A stretch of 64,000 nucleotides of DNA from Gammaproteobacteria bacterium. GTDB lineage: Bacteria; Pseudomonadota; Gammaproteobacteria; Pseudomonadales; Azotimanducaceae. Location of the stretch: assembly GCA_012269545.1 (NCBI GenBank), contig JAAXKB010000028.1:101481-165480 (forward strand), given 5' to 3'. Every line of letters begins with the position of its first letter. Position 1 is the first letter of the stretch. This document shows positions 43,897 through 52,547 of this stretch, piece after piece. The notes under the pieces are model-generated. The model was not told the DNA's origin. It did not search any database and was given only the letters and a program-made list of their open reading frames with translations. A program made the translations under genes and the position numbers.

Positions 43897-46113
43897 ATGA
43901 TGTGGGGGCTAAATATCCGCGGACCGAAGCTGGGCACCAAACTCGCTCTGATGGGGCTGGCCCTGCTCGTGGTGCCCTGGTTCAGTTACCTGCAGCTGGT
44001 GGAAATGGAACGACTGCTTATTCAAGGGCAGTCCCAAGCCCAGCTGCTCACCGCAGAAGGTATCTCCACGCTTTTCAATGGCCGGGAGGATTTGTTTAAT
44101 GACTTGCCCGTCACGCTGGAAGACTTCGAACCGCTTTATGCTCAGCCGCTGGAGAATACTATTCGACTTGATGGCAGTGCGGAGGATTGGGGAAAGGCTC
44201 GAGACGGCAACTATTTGTCTTTCGGTTCACCAGCTGGAACGCAGGACGCAGATTTTGATCTGCTGTTAGGTGAGCGCGCTGACTATTTGTATGCCCATAT
44301 GCGCATCAGAGACGATCGCCTGGTGTATCGAGACACCGAATATCTGCGCTTGGACAATGCAGATCACATTCGGCTGAACTTTATTGGTGCGGGCGGTCAG
44401 GATGCTCGCATGTCCTTGGTTTTCGACGAGTCCGATGTGGTGACTGGTTTTGCTATGGATAACGAATGGCGTTACGCAGCCACGGGGAACGCGGATAACC
44501 GCGTGCAGGGCGTCCTGCGTCGCTTAGCCGGTGCGAATGAAATTGTTTTAGAGTTCCGTATCCCCTTGAGTCTGCTGGGATCGCGACAGTATTTTGGCCT
44601 AACCTTTGTGGATGTCGACGATGTGCTACAGCGTGATGTCGTGCGCAGCACGCAAACATTGCCCACCAAGGCCAATCAAAATTTCAATTTAGTGGTGCTG
44701 CGAACACCAGAGGTGCGCAACATTGTCCAGGGCCTGGGTTATTCCGGTGCAAAAATTCTGGTCATAGACAGTCTGCAGCGGGTTAGGGCAGAAGTCGGTG
44801 CCACCCGGCAACAAACCAAGGAAGACGATACGACCATCCGCGCCGGGACAGTCACACGACAGCTGACTCGCGCGGGTGATTTTGTTCGCAGCGTGTTCTT
44901 GGGTGCTGGCGGCGAACGAGAGCCTAGTTTGGATGACAGTGCTGCGCTGCAGGAGAGCCCTGCTGACCGAGCCATTCGCATTAGCTTGCAGGGAGACCCA
45001 ATAGCCCTGCGTAACCGCGTATCCAGTAACGAGGAAATTATCCTAGCCGCCCACCCCATTGTGTCTGCGGATCAAGTGATTGGTACGGTGATCGTTGAAC
45101 AAAACATCGACGATATTCTGCGTTTCCAACGCACCGCGTTAGAGCAAGTTTTGCTGCTATCACTGCTGAGTCTGTTAGCAATTTTTCTAGCTCTAATCAT
45201 ATTTGCGGGTCGATTGGCTTGGCGCATTCGCAACTTGCGTCGAGATGCTTCAGCAGCGATTGATGTGCGGGGACGTCTGCGCCGAGGCGGGCTGTTGAAC
45301 GAGATCAATGCCGGGGATGAAATCGGCGACTTAGCGCGCAGCGTGTCCAACATGTTAGAAAAGCTAAAGCAGCACAATGGGTTTCTTGAAAATATGCCGC
45401 GAACTCTGCGTCATGAGATCAATAACCCCCTCAACACCCTAAGCACATCCTTGCAGAACCTTGCCGATGAGCACCCCGATATCGATTCCAGCAAGTACTT
45501 GGAGAGTGCCAAACGCGGGGTTAACCGCATTGGGTCCATTGTGCAAAATCTGGCCGATGCAGCTAATCTGGAGGAAGCCCTGGAAGCTGAAGAACTCGAA
45601 GAAATCGATCTGAACGAATTGTTAGCCAGTTATGTCGCCAATTGCGGCGGGGCCCACGCCATGGCTGAGTTTGAGTATCACGGCAGTCCTGCTCCAGCAC
45701 AGGCATTGGTATCCGATTTTCGTATAGAGCAAATGCTCGACAAGTTGATCGATAATGCCGTGGATTTTCACCGGGCGGGCACGCCTATTCGAGTTCAGCT
45801 GGAATGTTTTGGTGATCTGGCACAAATCGTAGTGGCTAACCGGGGGGCGGCACTGTCCGAGGCTAGCCTAAACACCATTTTCGATTCCATGGTGAGTCAT
45901 CGAGGTCCCGACAACAGGCTCCATTTCGGCCTAGGACTGCACGTTGTTCGCATCATTGCCGAGCACCATGGAGGTACGGTAACCGCCGTTAATTTGGAGG
46001 ATCGAAGCGGGGTCGCGTTTGTGATTAGGCTGCCGCTGGTCGTGCCCTTTAGCCGCCCCTCGACCATGAGCAGCAGAAGCGACGGTGACCGAGTTCTTCG
46101 AGCGGAACGGTGA
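43897..46113 (+). CDS. pdsS: Sensor histidine kinase resembling PdsS
   Basis: A 738-residue membrane kinase. First membrane segment about residues 15-37; a large periplasmic part with a CBM9/DOMON-like start (IRLDGSAEDWG, ADYLYAHMRIRDDRLVYRD, LEFRIPLSLLGSRQYFGLTF); second membrane segment near 420-445; HAMP; phospho-His in LRHEINNPLNTLSTSL at about residue 506; ATPase boxes RIEQMLDKLIDNAVDF and GLGLHVVRIIAEHHGG. The architecture and length match the marine dedicated-sortase histidine kinase family, yet no sortase or LPXTG-type protein is found nearby. Confidence 0.75.
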   Translation: MMWGLNIRGPKLGTKLALMGLALLVVPWFSYLQLVEMERLLIQGQSQAQLLTAEGISTLFNGREDLFNDLPVTLEDFEPLYAQPLENTIRLDGSAEDWGKARDGNYLSFGSPAGTQDADFDLLLGERADYLYAHMRIRDDRLVYRDTEYLRLDNADHIRLNFIGAGGQDARMSLVFDESDVVTGFAMDNEWRYAATGNADNRVQGVLRRLAGANEIVLEFRIPLSLLGSRQYFGLTFVDVDDVLQRDVVRSTQTLPTKANQNFNLVVLRTPEVRNIVQGLGYSGAKILVIDSLQRVRAEVGATRQQTKEDDTTIRAGTVTRQLTRAGDFVRSVFLGAGGEREPSLDDSAALQESPADRAIRISLQGDPIALRNRVSSNEEIILAAHPIVSADQVIGTVIVEQNIDDILRFQRTALEQVLLLSLLSLLAIFLALIIFAGRLAWRIRNLRRDASAAIDVRGRLRRGGLLNEINAGDEIGDLARSVSNMLEKLKQHNGFLENMPRTLRHEINNPLNTLSTSLQNLADEHPDIDSSKYLESAKRGVNRIGSIVQNLADAANLEEALEAEELEEIDLNELLASYVANCGGAHAMAEFEYHGSPAPAQALVSDFRIEQMLDKLIDNAVDFHRAGTPIRVQLECFGDLAQIVVANRGAALSEASLNTIFDSMVSHRGPDNRLHFGLGLHVVRIIAEHHGGTVTAVNLEDRSGVAFVIRLPLVVPFSRPSTMSSRSDGDRVLRAER

Positions 46114-46124
46114 ATTCGCTTTGG

Positions 46125-47027
46125 TTAGGCCCGTTTGTAGGAACTCTCCAAGGTCAGACCTTCACCCTGCACAACAACCTGTCTCTTGCGCACGAGATTT
46201 TCCATCGCTGCTAGAACGCTGCGGGCCGCTGCTGGGTACATGAACTCTGGCGTGTCGCGATACATCAAAGGCACCATGTCACGAATTTGATAGGTCCCTT
46301 GGTCGATACACGACAAAATTTGTTGCTCGCGCTCGAGGCGGTGATCGATGTAAGCCCGCACATGCGTTTTGGGATCGATGATTGATGGACCGTGGGTTGG
46401 CCAGTAAATTTCATCGTCTCGCTCCAAGAGCAGTTCTAGGCTTTGCATATAGTCCGCCATATCGCCGTCTGGAGGCGAAATGATGCTGGTGGACCAGCCC
46501 ATGACATGGTCGCCGGTAAACAGAGCTTTTTGTTCTTGCAGAGCAAAGCAAAGATGGTTGGATGTATGGCCCGGCGTGTAGACACACTCTACAGTCCAGT
46601 CTGCGCCTCGGATAATGTCGCCGTGTGTTACAAGATGGTCTGGCACGAAGTCCATGTCGCCGCCCTCTTCCACTTGCACACCCTGTTCAATTTTGCCGGC
46701 GCCGTGAGGGCCATAGGCGTAAGTCGGTGCGCCGGTTCTGGCCTGCAGCGGGCGGCATCCCGGAGAATGGTCCATGTGGGTATGGGTGACCAAAATATGA
46801 CTGACTTCCTCGCCGGGCAGCCCGGCCAAAATCGCGTCAATATGCGTCTCATCATTGGGGCCGGGGTCGATTACCGCAACCTTACCTGTCCCTAATATGT
46901 ATGTACCCGTGCCGTGAAAGGTGAAGGGTCCTGGGTTATTTGCGATGACCCTTCGAATGCCCGGTGCCAACTGCATCACCGTGCCGTAATCGAACTCGAG
47001 CTCTCGGCGATAAGGAATTTGGACCAT
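46125..47027 (-). CDS. LACTB2-like MBL-fold hydrolase with winged-helix tail
   Basis: A 300-residue metallo-beta-lactamase-fold protein: YILGTGKVAVIDPGPND, metal motif THTHMDHSPGC, VYTPGHTSNHLCF, LFTGDHVMGWSTSII and YWPTHGPSI, then a C-terminal winged-helix-like region (IRDMVPLMYRDTPEFMYPAA). The layout matches LACTB2/beta-lactamase-like hydrolases, some of which cut RNA and others thioesters. Convergent to the histidine kinase gene with 11 bases between. Confidence 0.85.
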   Translation of the reverse strand: MVQIPYRRELEFDYGTVMQLAPGIRRVIANNPGPFTFHGTGTYILGTGKVAVIDPGPNDETHIDAILAGLPGEEVSHILVTHTHMDHSPGCRPLQARTGAPTYAYGPHGAGKIEQGVQVEEGGDMDFVPDHLVTHGDIIRGADWTVECVYTPGHTSNHLCFALQEQKALFTGDHVMGWSTSIISPPDGDMADYMQSLELLLERDDEIYWPTHGPSIIDPKTHVRAYIDHRLEREQQILSCIDQGTYQIRDMVPLMYRDTPEFMYPAAARSVLAAMENLVRKRQVVVQGEGLTLESSYKRA

Positions 47028-47122
47028 GCGTTATACCTCGGTGTGTCAGTTAGCTGCGCGGGCTGATGCAAGCGCCGGGCAATATAGAATCCGCCCGCCG
47101 CAATTGCAATCTGGTGTCTTGG

Positions 47123-49399
47123 TTAAGAATCTGCCTGCCATTGAGTCATCCAGCGCAGCCATTGTTCGGATGCCGGACGCAGGGCAAGGGCTTGGGATAG
47201 ATAGTCGATGGCCTGTGCGTTCATCCCTGCTTCTCTGGCTTGCTGAGCGACTAAGGCCAGACGCGCTGCACACTGCGCCAACTGCACCAGTGCCTGTTCG
47301 TTTGCTGGGTCGAGCTCCAATACCTCTTGCAGTTTCTTAACCGCATTGTTGTCCGCAGGAAGCGTGATGTATCCCTGCTCGAACAGGACGTTGGCCTGTT
47401 CAAGGCCAATCGAGACTTGGCTCCGGCGGGTGATTTCTGTGTCGATGCGTTCCCGCATGTTGGCTATCGGCGTCGGGTTGAGCCCTTGAGCCTCCGCAAG
47501 AGCCACCATTTGCTGGGCTGCGGATAACGCACCTTCATCCAGCAGGCTTTGGGTTTTCTGCATAATCTCAGCAGTAATCGCACTCAGTCCGGTAGACGCC
47601 GGGGAATTGTCTGGATCGGTAGCCAATACCTGCAAATACAGCTCGGCAGCGTTTTCGCCCCTTGGCAGCATCAGTTGGCCTTGATCGCGCAAAGATTGAG
47701 CCTTGGCAAGCAACTCCGCAATTGCGCTCTGAATTGTCGTAGCCTCAGAGATCAAGCGTCGCACCTGATCCAACTCACGCAGGTCGCTGCGTGCTGCGGT
47801 GGCTCGCTGCAACAAGCGAATCGCTTTGGCGACTTCGCCTCCTTGGGCGGCCTGAGCGGCTAATTCGCCGTAGTGCCTGCTGATTTCCGTCAGGCCTTGA
47901 GCCGCCGCCGCATGATCTGGAGAGATCCGCAAAATTTCCTCAAACGCCTGCACGGCTGCAGCGGCACTGGCTTCGTCAGATAGGCCGCTGCTGCGTAACA
48001 GCGACTGTGTGCTGACCAACAGACGCTCTGCACGAAATCGGTTCTGCAGTCGCAGCGAAAGCACGGTTAGCTCAGGGTCCGACTCAAAAACGCTCTGAGC
48101 CTCTTCCAATCGAGTCGTGGCAAGCTCCAAATCGTTTTCCGCTGTTGCCTGTGCGATCGACTGCTTCCAGCTAACCGCTGTGTCGCGCAGCGCCTGCTGA
48201 GCGGGTTCATAGCCCGGGGCTACCTCGATCACTCTGCGGTAAGCTGCAACTATGGTCGTGAGACCTTGATTTGGATCCGAGGCCAATGATTGGGCTTCAC
48301 GCCAGGCAGCGGTCAGCTCTGGATTCTCGATGATGCCCAATGAGGCGGCTGCGTTTTCCACAACAGGCAAAAGCTCTGCGCGAAACGTAAAGAGCCCAGT
48401 GAGTATCGAACCGGTAAACAGGAGGGCTAGCGAGCTTTGCAACGCGATTCGACGCTGGCGCTTACGCCTCAGCCGTTTGTTCTGCAGCGCCAGTTCGTCC
48501 GGGCGCAAACGCAAATCGGCGAATAAGGCTGACAGTTCTAGCGTGTCGATTGCTGCGCTGCGAACGACCTGTGCTAATAGCTCCTTCTCCGTCTCTGCCT
48601 TATTGAGCACCGTTTTTAACTCAGTGGTATTGCCGATTCTTTGTTGCGGACTTTTTGCCATCAGGCCGTTTATAACCGGCTGTAAATTTTGCAGATGGCT
48701 AGGTAATTTCGGCACGCTGTCCTGCAGATGAGATTGCAGGACGGTTTCTCGAGACTCGTCTTCAAATGGCAGCCGACCGCTCAAGAGCTGAAATGCGATC
48801 ACACCGAGGGCGTAGTAGTCGGCAGCTCCAGAGGAACGTCTTTCATCATCTGGTAATGACAATGAGGCAGCTTGAATTCTTTCTGGGCTCAAATACGCAG
48901 CGGAGCCTGTTTGACCGCCAGAAGAGAGTAAATCCATATCGTCTAGCCGATAGGCAGAACCCAGATCAATCAAGACTGGTTGAGAATTGGGTGTAATCAA
49001 AACATGTTCGGGGCGCAGGTCTCCATGCGCAAATCCCTGCCGGTGCAGCGCATCCAATGCACCTGCAATCTGCAAGAGAAACTGCATCAAACTGCTGATC
49101 GTGATGCCGTCCTTCACGCGCTCCATCAGATTTTGCTGGCCGTAATAGGTCAGCAGCACATAGTCGTGCCCTTCGAAAATACCGCTTTTGAGCAACTGGC
49201 AAATACCCGGGTGATCAACAGCTTGAAGAGCATCTCGTTCGGTACTTCGCCGAGGAATAAATTTCAACACGGCCGCATCAGAACCATCCGAGCGTCTTAC
49301 CAATAGGGTGCTCGGCGGAGATTTATTGCCCATCGCTCTGATGACGCGAAAGCCGTCTATCATGCCGTCAGCCGGCGTTGGGCTGCCAGCATTATCCAT
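47123..49399 (-). CDS. Membrane Ser/Thr-kinase-like protein with TPR-like repeat tail
   Basis: A 758-residue protein from ATG 49399, which overlaps the end of the MORN gene by 8 bases. Residues about 12-290 form a eukaryotic-type kinase domain with the beta-3 Lys in AAVLKFIPRR, a catalytic loop HGDLRPEHVL, LIDLGSAYRL in place of DFG, and LSPERIQAA. The usual loop Asn is His, and the Gly-rich loop is degenerate, so activity may be weak or lost. A membrane segment lies near 318-340, followed by a long helical tail of TPR-like repeats; two copies share the pattern QG-x-LP...NA...L-x-DP-x-N. By topology the tail is periplasmic. Confidence 0.82.
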   Translation of the reverse strand: MDNAGSPTPADGMIDGFRVIRAMGNKSPPSTLLVRRSDGSDAAVLKFIPRRSTERDALQAVDHPGICQLLKSGIFEGHDYVLLTYYGQQNLMERVKDGITISSLMQFLLQIAGALDALHRQGFAHGDLRPEHVLITPNSQPVLIDLGSAYRLDDMDLLSSGGQTGSAAYLSPERIQAASLSLPDDERRSSGAADYYALGVIAFQLLSGRLPFEDESRETVLQSHLQDSVPKLPSHLQNLQPVINGLMAKSPQQRIGNTTELKTVLNKAETEKELLAQVVRSAAIDTLELSALFADLRLRPDELALQNKRLRRKRQRRIALQSSLALLFTGSILTGLFTFRAELLPVVENAAASLGIIENPELTAAWREAQSLASDPNQGLTTIVAAYRRVIEVAPGYEPAQQALRDTAVSWKQSIAQATAENDLELATTRLEEAQSVFESDPELTVLSLRLQNRFRAERLLVSTQSLLRSSGLSDEASAAAAVQAFEEILRISPDHAAAAQGLTEISRHYGELAAQAAQGGEVAKAIRLLQRATAARSDLRELDQVRRLISEATTIQSAIAELLAKAQSLRDQGQLMLPRGENAAELYLQVLATDPDNSPASTGLSAITAEIMQKTQSLLDEGALSAAQQMVALAEAQGLNPTPIANMRERIDTEITRRSQVSIGLEQANVLFEQGYITLPADNNAVKKLQEVLELDPANEQALVQLAQCAARLALVAQQAREAGMNAQAIDYLSQALALRPASEQWLRWMTQWQADS

Positions 49400-50288
49400 T
49401 GGTTGCAGAGCCTGTGATTGCTGGTCCGGCTGCCGGTGCTGTTTTTCGCCCGGGGCTTGCAGGAGGTCCAGGTAACGCCACGCGCGCTCCTTTGACTCGC
49501 TGGCCAAGTATCCAGCGACCTGCTGTCACCAAATGCTCGCCCGTCAGTGTGATCGCAAATCCGTCGCCGTGGGCCAGCCCGTTGATGCAAGCATCGGCTT
49601 TGACCATCCAGGCTCCGTCGGCATCATCGGCGCGGCATCGGGGATCAGAGGCAACGGTTTGAGCTTCCTGCAAAACACCGTCTTGCCATTGCTGCAGCGA
49701 CATCGAGCCATTGCTCCGGCGCTCAACACCTATGCCGTCACGCCTACCCTGCAAGAAATAACCGGAGAATGCAGTAGCGTCCGAGTCGATTAACATACCC
49801 AGACCTGAGCGGCGATCCTGCACAAAGGTGCCCTGATAGCGTGTCCCATCAGGCCACTGATAAAGACCCTGACCGTTCATCATTCCGGCCTCGAATAGCC
49901 CCTCGTAGCGTTCACCGCTTTGCCACTGCATCGTGCCTTGCCCAGCGCGTTTATTGGCAACAAAGCTGCCCTCATATCGGTCCCCGTTGACCCAAACGAA
50001 GACACCTCTGCCCTGCATTTGGCCATTGACGAAATTTCCCCGATAACGGTCGCCATTGGCCCAAGTCAGTGCCCCAAACCCTTCGCGTTTGCCTGCTGTA
50101 AAGTTCCCCTCATAGCTCTTGCCATCGGCCCAAATGTAACGCCCGAAACCCTCTAAGGAGCCGTCGATGACCTCGCCTTCGTAGCGATCACCGTTGGCCA
50201 GCGTCAGCTCCTGAGGTTCCGCCAAGGCATAGGATGCGGTGCCCAGTAACCATAGCGCCCAAAAGGCGACTGTGTGTCGATTCTGCAT
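49392..50288 (-). CDS. Exported MORN-repeat protein
   Basis: A 298-residue protein with a signal peptide (VAFWALWLLGTASYALAE). From about residue 36 to 190 there are six to seven MORN repeats with the YEGxFxxGxxxGxGxxxWxxGxxY pattern, for example YEGNFTAGKREGFGALTWAN and YRGNFVNGQMQGRGVFVWVN. The C-terminal part has Cys at two places (DPRCRADDADG, DACINGL) and a Pro/Ala/Gly-rich end. It should lie in the periplasm or outer leaflet. The kinase-like gene starts inside its 3' end, a sign of tight coupling. Confidence 0.85.
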   Translation of the reverse strand: MQNRHTVAFWALWLLGTASYALAEPQELTLANGDRYEGEVIDGSLEGFGRYIWADGKSYEGNFTAGKREGFGALTWANGDRYRGNFVNGQMQGRGVFVWVNGDRYEGSFVANKRAGQGTMQWQSGERYEGLFEAGMMNGQGLYQWPDGTRYQGTFVQDRRSGLGMLIDSDATAFSGYFLQGRRDGIGVERRSNGSMSLQQWQDGVLQEAQTVASDPRCRADDADGAWMVKADACINGLAHGDGFAITLTGEHLVTAGRWILGQRVKGARVALPGPPASPGRKTAPAAGPAITGSATNG

Positions 50289-51125
50289 ATTTCGAAACTC
50301 CGCTACACTGCGATACTGGCAACCGTACTGGAAAAAACCATTTTACTCCTCATCGCACTCTTTCTCATCGTTGGTTTATGCAGTGGATTTATCGGCGGTC
50401 TGCTAGGCATAGGCGGTGGCGTAATTATCGTACCCGTTTTGTATTTGCTGTTTTCTCGCACCGGCCTCTACCCGAACGACGTGGTCTTGCTCGTCGCTGT
50501 TGCCACGTCCTTAGCGTGTGTTGTTTTTACGTCGGCTTCCGCCGCTTACACCCAGATTAAAGGGCAACGCGTGCATTGGCCCGTCGTGCGCCAGCTCCTG
50601 CCGTTTGTGCTGCTGGGCAGCCTCACTGCCGGTTATGTTGCCCCCCAGCTTCCGTCACAAGCCCTAAAGCTAGGCTTTGCGCTGTTTATTTCAATCGTAT
50701 CGATGATCATGTTTTTTGATTGGAAACCTGCGCCGCACCGTCAATGGCGCCCGGGAGTTCGTGCCTTTCCAATTGGCCTGGGAGCGGGTCTCGTGTCCGG
50801 CTTGGCAGGTATCGCCGGTGGCAACGTGATCGTTCCAACATTGATTTATTTCAATATCCCGCCGCATCAAGCCACCGCCACCGCCAGTACACTTGGGGTC
50901 CCTATCGCTGCAGTGGGAGCCTTGGGCTATATGCTGCTGGCTCCGGCATCCAATCAGCTTGGCTTGATCGGCTATGTAGATCCGCAGGCGTTCGTCTTTA
51001 TCGTCGCTGGGGCTGTGGTCGCAGCCCCGCTGGGTGTGCGCTTCGCCCAACGCCTGCCAGGGGCAACTCTGAAACGAATTTTCGCAGTGATGCTGTTGCT
51101 CGTGGCCCTGCGTATGGTGTTTTAG
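50274..51125 (+). CDS. TauE/SafE-family permease
   Basis: A 283-residue membrane protein with about eight helices. The family hallmarks are the repeated GFIGGLLGIGGGVIIVPVLY and GLVSGLAGIAGGNVIVPTLI segments, followed by ATASTLGVPIAAVGALGYM. It exports sulfite, sulfoacetate or related organosulfur anions in known cases; substrate here is unknown. The GTG at 50274 overlaps the divergent MORN start by 15 bases, so the true start may be a later non-ATG codon. Confidence 0.88.
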   Translation: MSILHISKLRYTAILATVLEKTILLLIALFLIVGLCSGFIGGLLGIGGGVIIVPVLYLLFSRTGLYPNDVVLLVAVATSLACVVFTSASAAYTQIKGQRVHWPVVRQLLPFVLLGSLTAGYVAPQLPSQALKLGFALFISIVSMIMFFDWKPAPHRQWRPGVRAFPIGLGAGLVSGLAGIAGGNVIVPTLIYFNIPPHQATATASTLGVPIAAVGALGYMLLAPASNQLGLIGYVDPQAFVFIVAGAVVAAPLGVRFAQRLPGATLKRIFAVMLLLVALRMVF

Positions 51126-51134
51126 CCCGTCGCT

Positions 51135-52538
51135 TTAGTGCAGCTGCCGAATTTGAATCGCCTCGGTAGGCTGATCGGTGAGCACGTCAGAGATAACAAC
51201 CATTTTGGCATCAATGGGTACACCTTCTTTTTTCCTCAACAGGTCAAAGGCACGCTGAAGGGTTTTTTCAGGGTCATTGCTGAAGGCGATTCGGTGCGCA
51301 TAAAGGGAGCGGTTCAAGGCCAGGCGCCGACGGGTTTGACTGTCGTTGGTAAAGGCAAAAATTGGGACATGCTGTGGTCTTGCGGAAGTGACATAGTCTG
51401 CGGTGATTCCTCTGCGGGTGATTACAATAATGCCCTTGGCCTTGACCGCTTCGGCCAGCGCGACTGCATGAATGGCGACATGCTGTTTGTCGTTGTCTAC
51501 CTCCAGGGATTTTTCATAGCCCAGGCCAGGAAAACGCTCTGTTCGATCAGCGATTTTGGATAGCTGCTGGACACAACGCTGAGGATACTTGCCGACACTG
51601 GTCTCTCCGGAAAGCATCACCGAATCGGCTCCCTCGTAAATTGCGTTGGCGACATCGGTCACCTCAGCACGGGTCGGAATGGGATTGTCGATCATTGACT
51701 CCAGCAGGTGAGTTGCAACGATGCAGCGTTTGCCTTTTTTGGCGCAGGCGTGGACGATGCGGCGCTGAATATTGGGCAGATCGGCGATATCGGTTTCAAT
51801 ACCCAGATCGCCCCTAGCCACCATCACGCCGTCTGATACGGCGACGATTTCATGAATTCTGTTCACACCCTCCTGATCTTCAATCTTGGCAACGACTTTT
51901 ATCGACTGCTGTTTTTTTCCGAGAAATTCGCGCAGCTGTTGAATGTCATCCGGACTGCGGACAAAGGATAAGGCGATAAAATCGACGTCGTTAGCCATGC
52001 CGAAGGCAATATCCGCCCGGTCCTTTGCGGTAATTGCCGGCAGATTTACCCGCACACCAGGCAGGTTCACGTGCTTGCGGCTGCCCAAGGTTCCACCATC
52101 AATTACCTCACAGGTCAGTTGGCGGTCTTTTTTCTGCAGCACTTTGAAATTCATCAGACCGTTATCTACCGTGATGATGCGCCCGACCTCCACAACGTCC
52201 ACCAGTTCCGTGTAGTTCACATGAATGGAACGCTGCTCGACCAAGTCACCGTCACGAACGCTCAATGTGACCACATCTCCCGGATTAAGCTCCATGGGAT
52301 TGTCCAGCACACCTGTACGGATTTCCGGTCCTTGGGTATCCAGCAAAATCGGAATGGGATAGTCCACTTGGCGATTGAGCGTTTTAATCCAGTTGATGAT
52401 CTTGAGAGCACTGGCATGATCCGAGTGTGACATATTGATTCTCACAATGTTCATCCCGGCTTCGTAAAGGGCTTTGAGCCCGTCAAAGCTGGCAGTGGCC
52501 GGCCCGATGGTGCAAATAATCTTGGTGCGTCGTTTCAT
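51135..52538 (-). CDS. pyk: Pyruvate kinase
   Basis: A 467-residue glycolytic enzyme making pyruvate and ATP. Core motifs: RTKIICTIGPA, AGMNIVRINMSHSDH, LDTQGPEIRTG, FIALSFVRSPDD, the catalytic VVAKIEDQEG, GVMVARGDLGIE, GKRCIVATHLLESM, and RAEVTDVANAIYEGADSVML (K+/Mg2+ and effector region). Length fits the PykA/PykF family; the isozyme cannot be told. Convergent to the TauE gene with nine bases between. Confidence 0.95.
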   Translation of the reverse strand: MKRRTKIICTIGPATASFDGLKALYEAGMNIVRINMSHSDHASALKIINWIKTLNRQVDYPIPILLDTQGPEIRTGVLDNPMELNPGDVVTLSVRDGDLVEQRSIHVNYTELVDVVEVGRIITVDNGLMNFKVLQKKDRQLTCEVIDGGTLGSRKHVNLPGVRVNLPAITAKDRADIAFGMANDVDFIALSFVRSPDDIQQLREFLGKKQQSIKVVAKIEDQEGVNRIHEIVAVSDGVMVARGDLGIETDIADLPNIQRRIVHACAKKGKRCIVATHLLESMIDNPIPTRAEVTDVANAIYEGADSVMLSGETSVGKYPQRCVQQLSKIADRTERFPGLGYEKSLEVDNDKQHVAIHAVALAEAVKAKGIIVITRRGITADYVTSARPQHVPIFAFTNDSQTRRRLALNRSLYAHRIAFSNDPEKTLQRAFDLLRKKEGVPIDAKMVVISDVLTDQPTEAIQIRQLH

Positions 52539-52547
52539 GCGCGCAGC

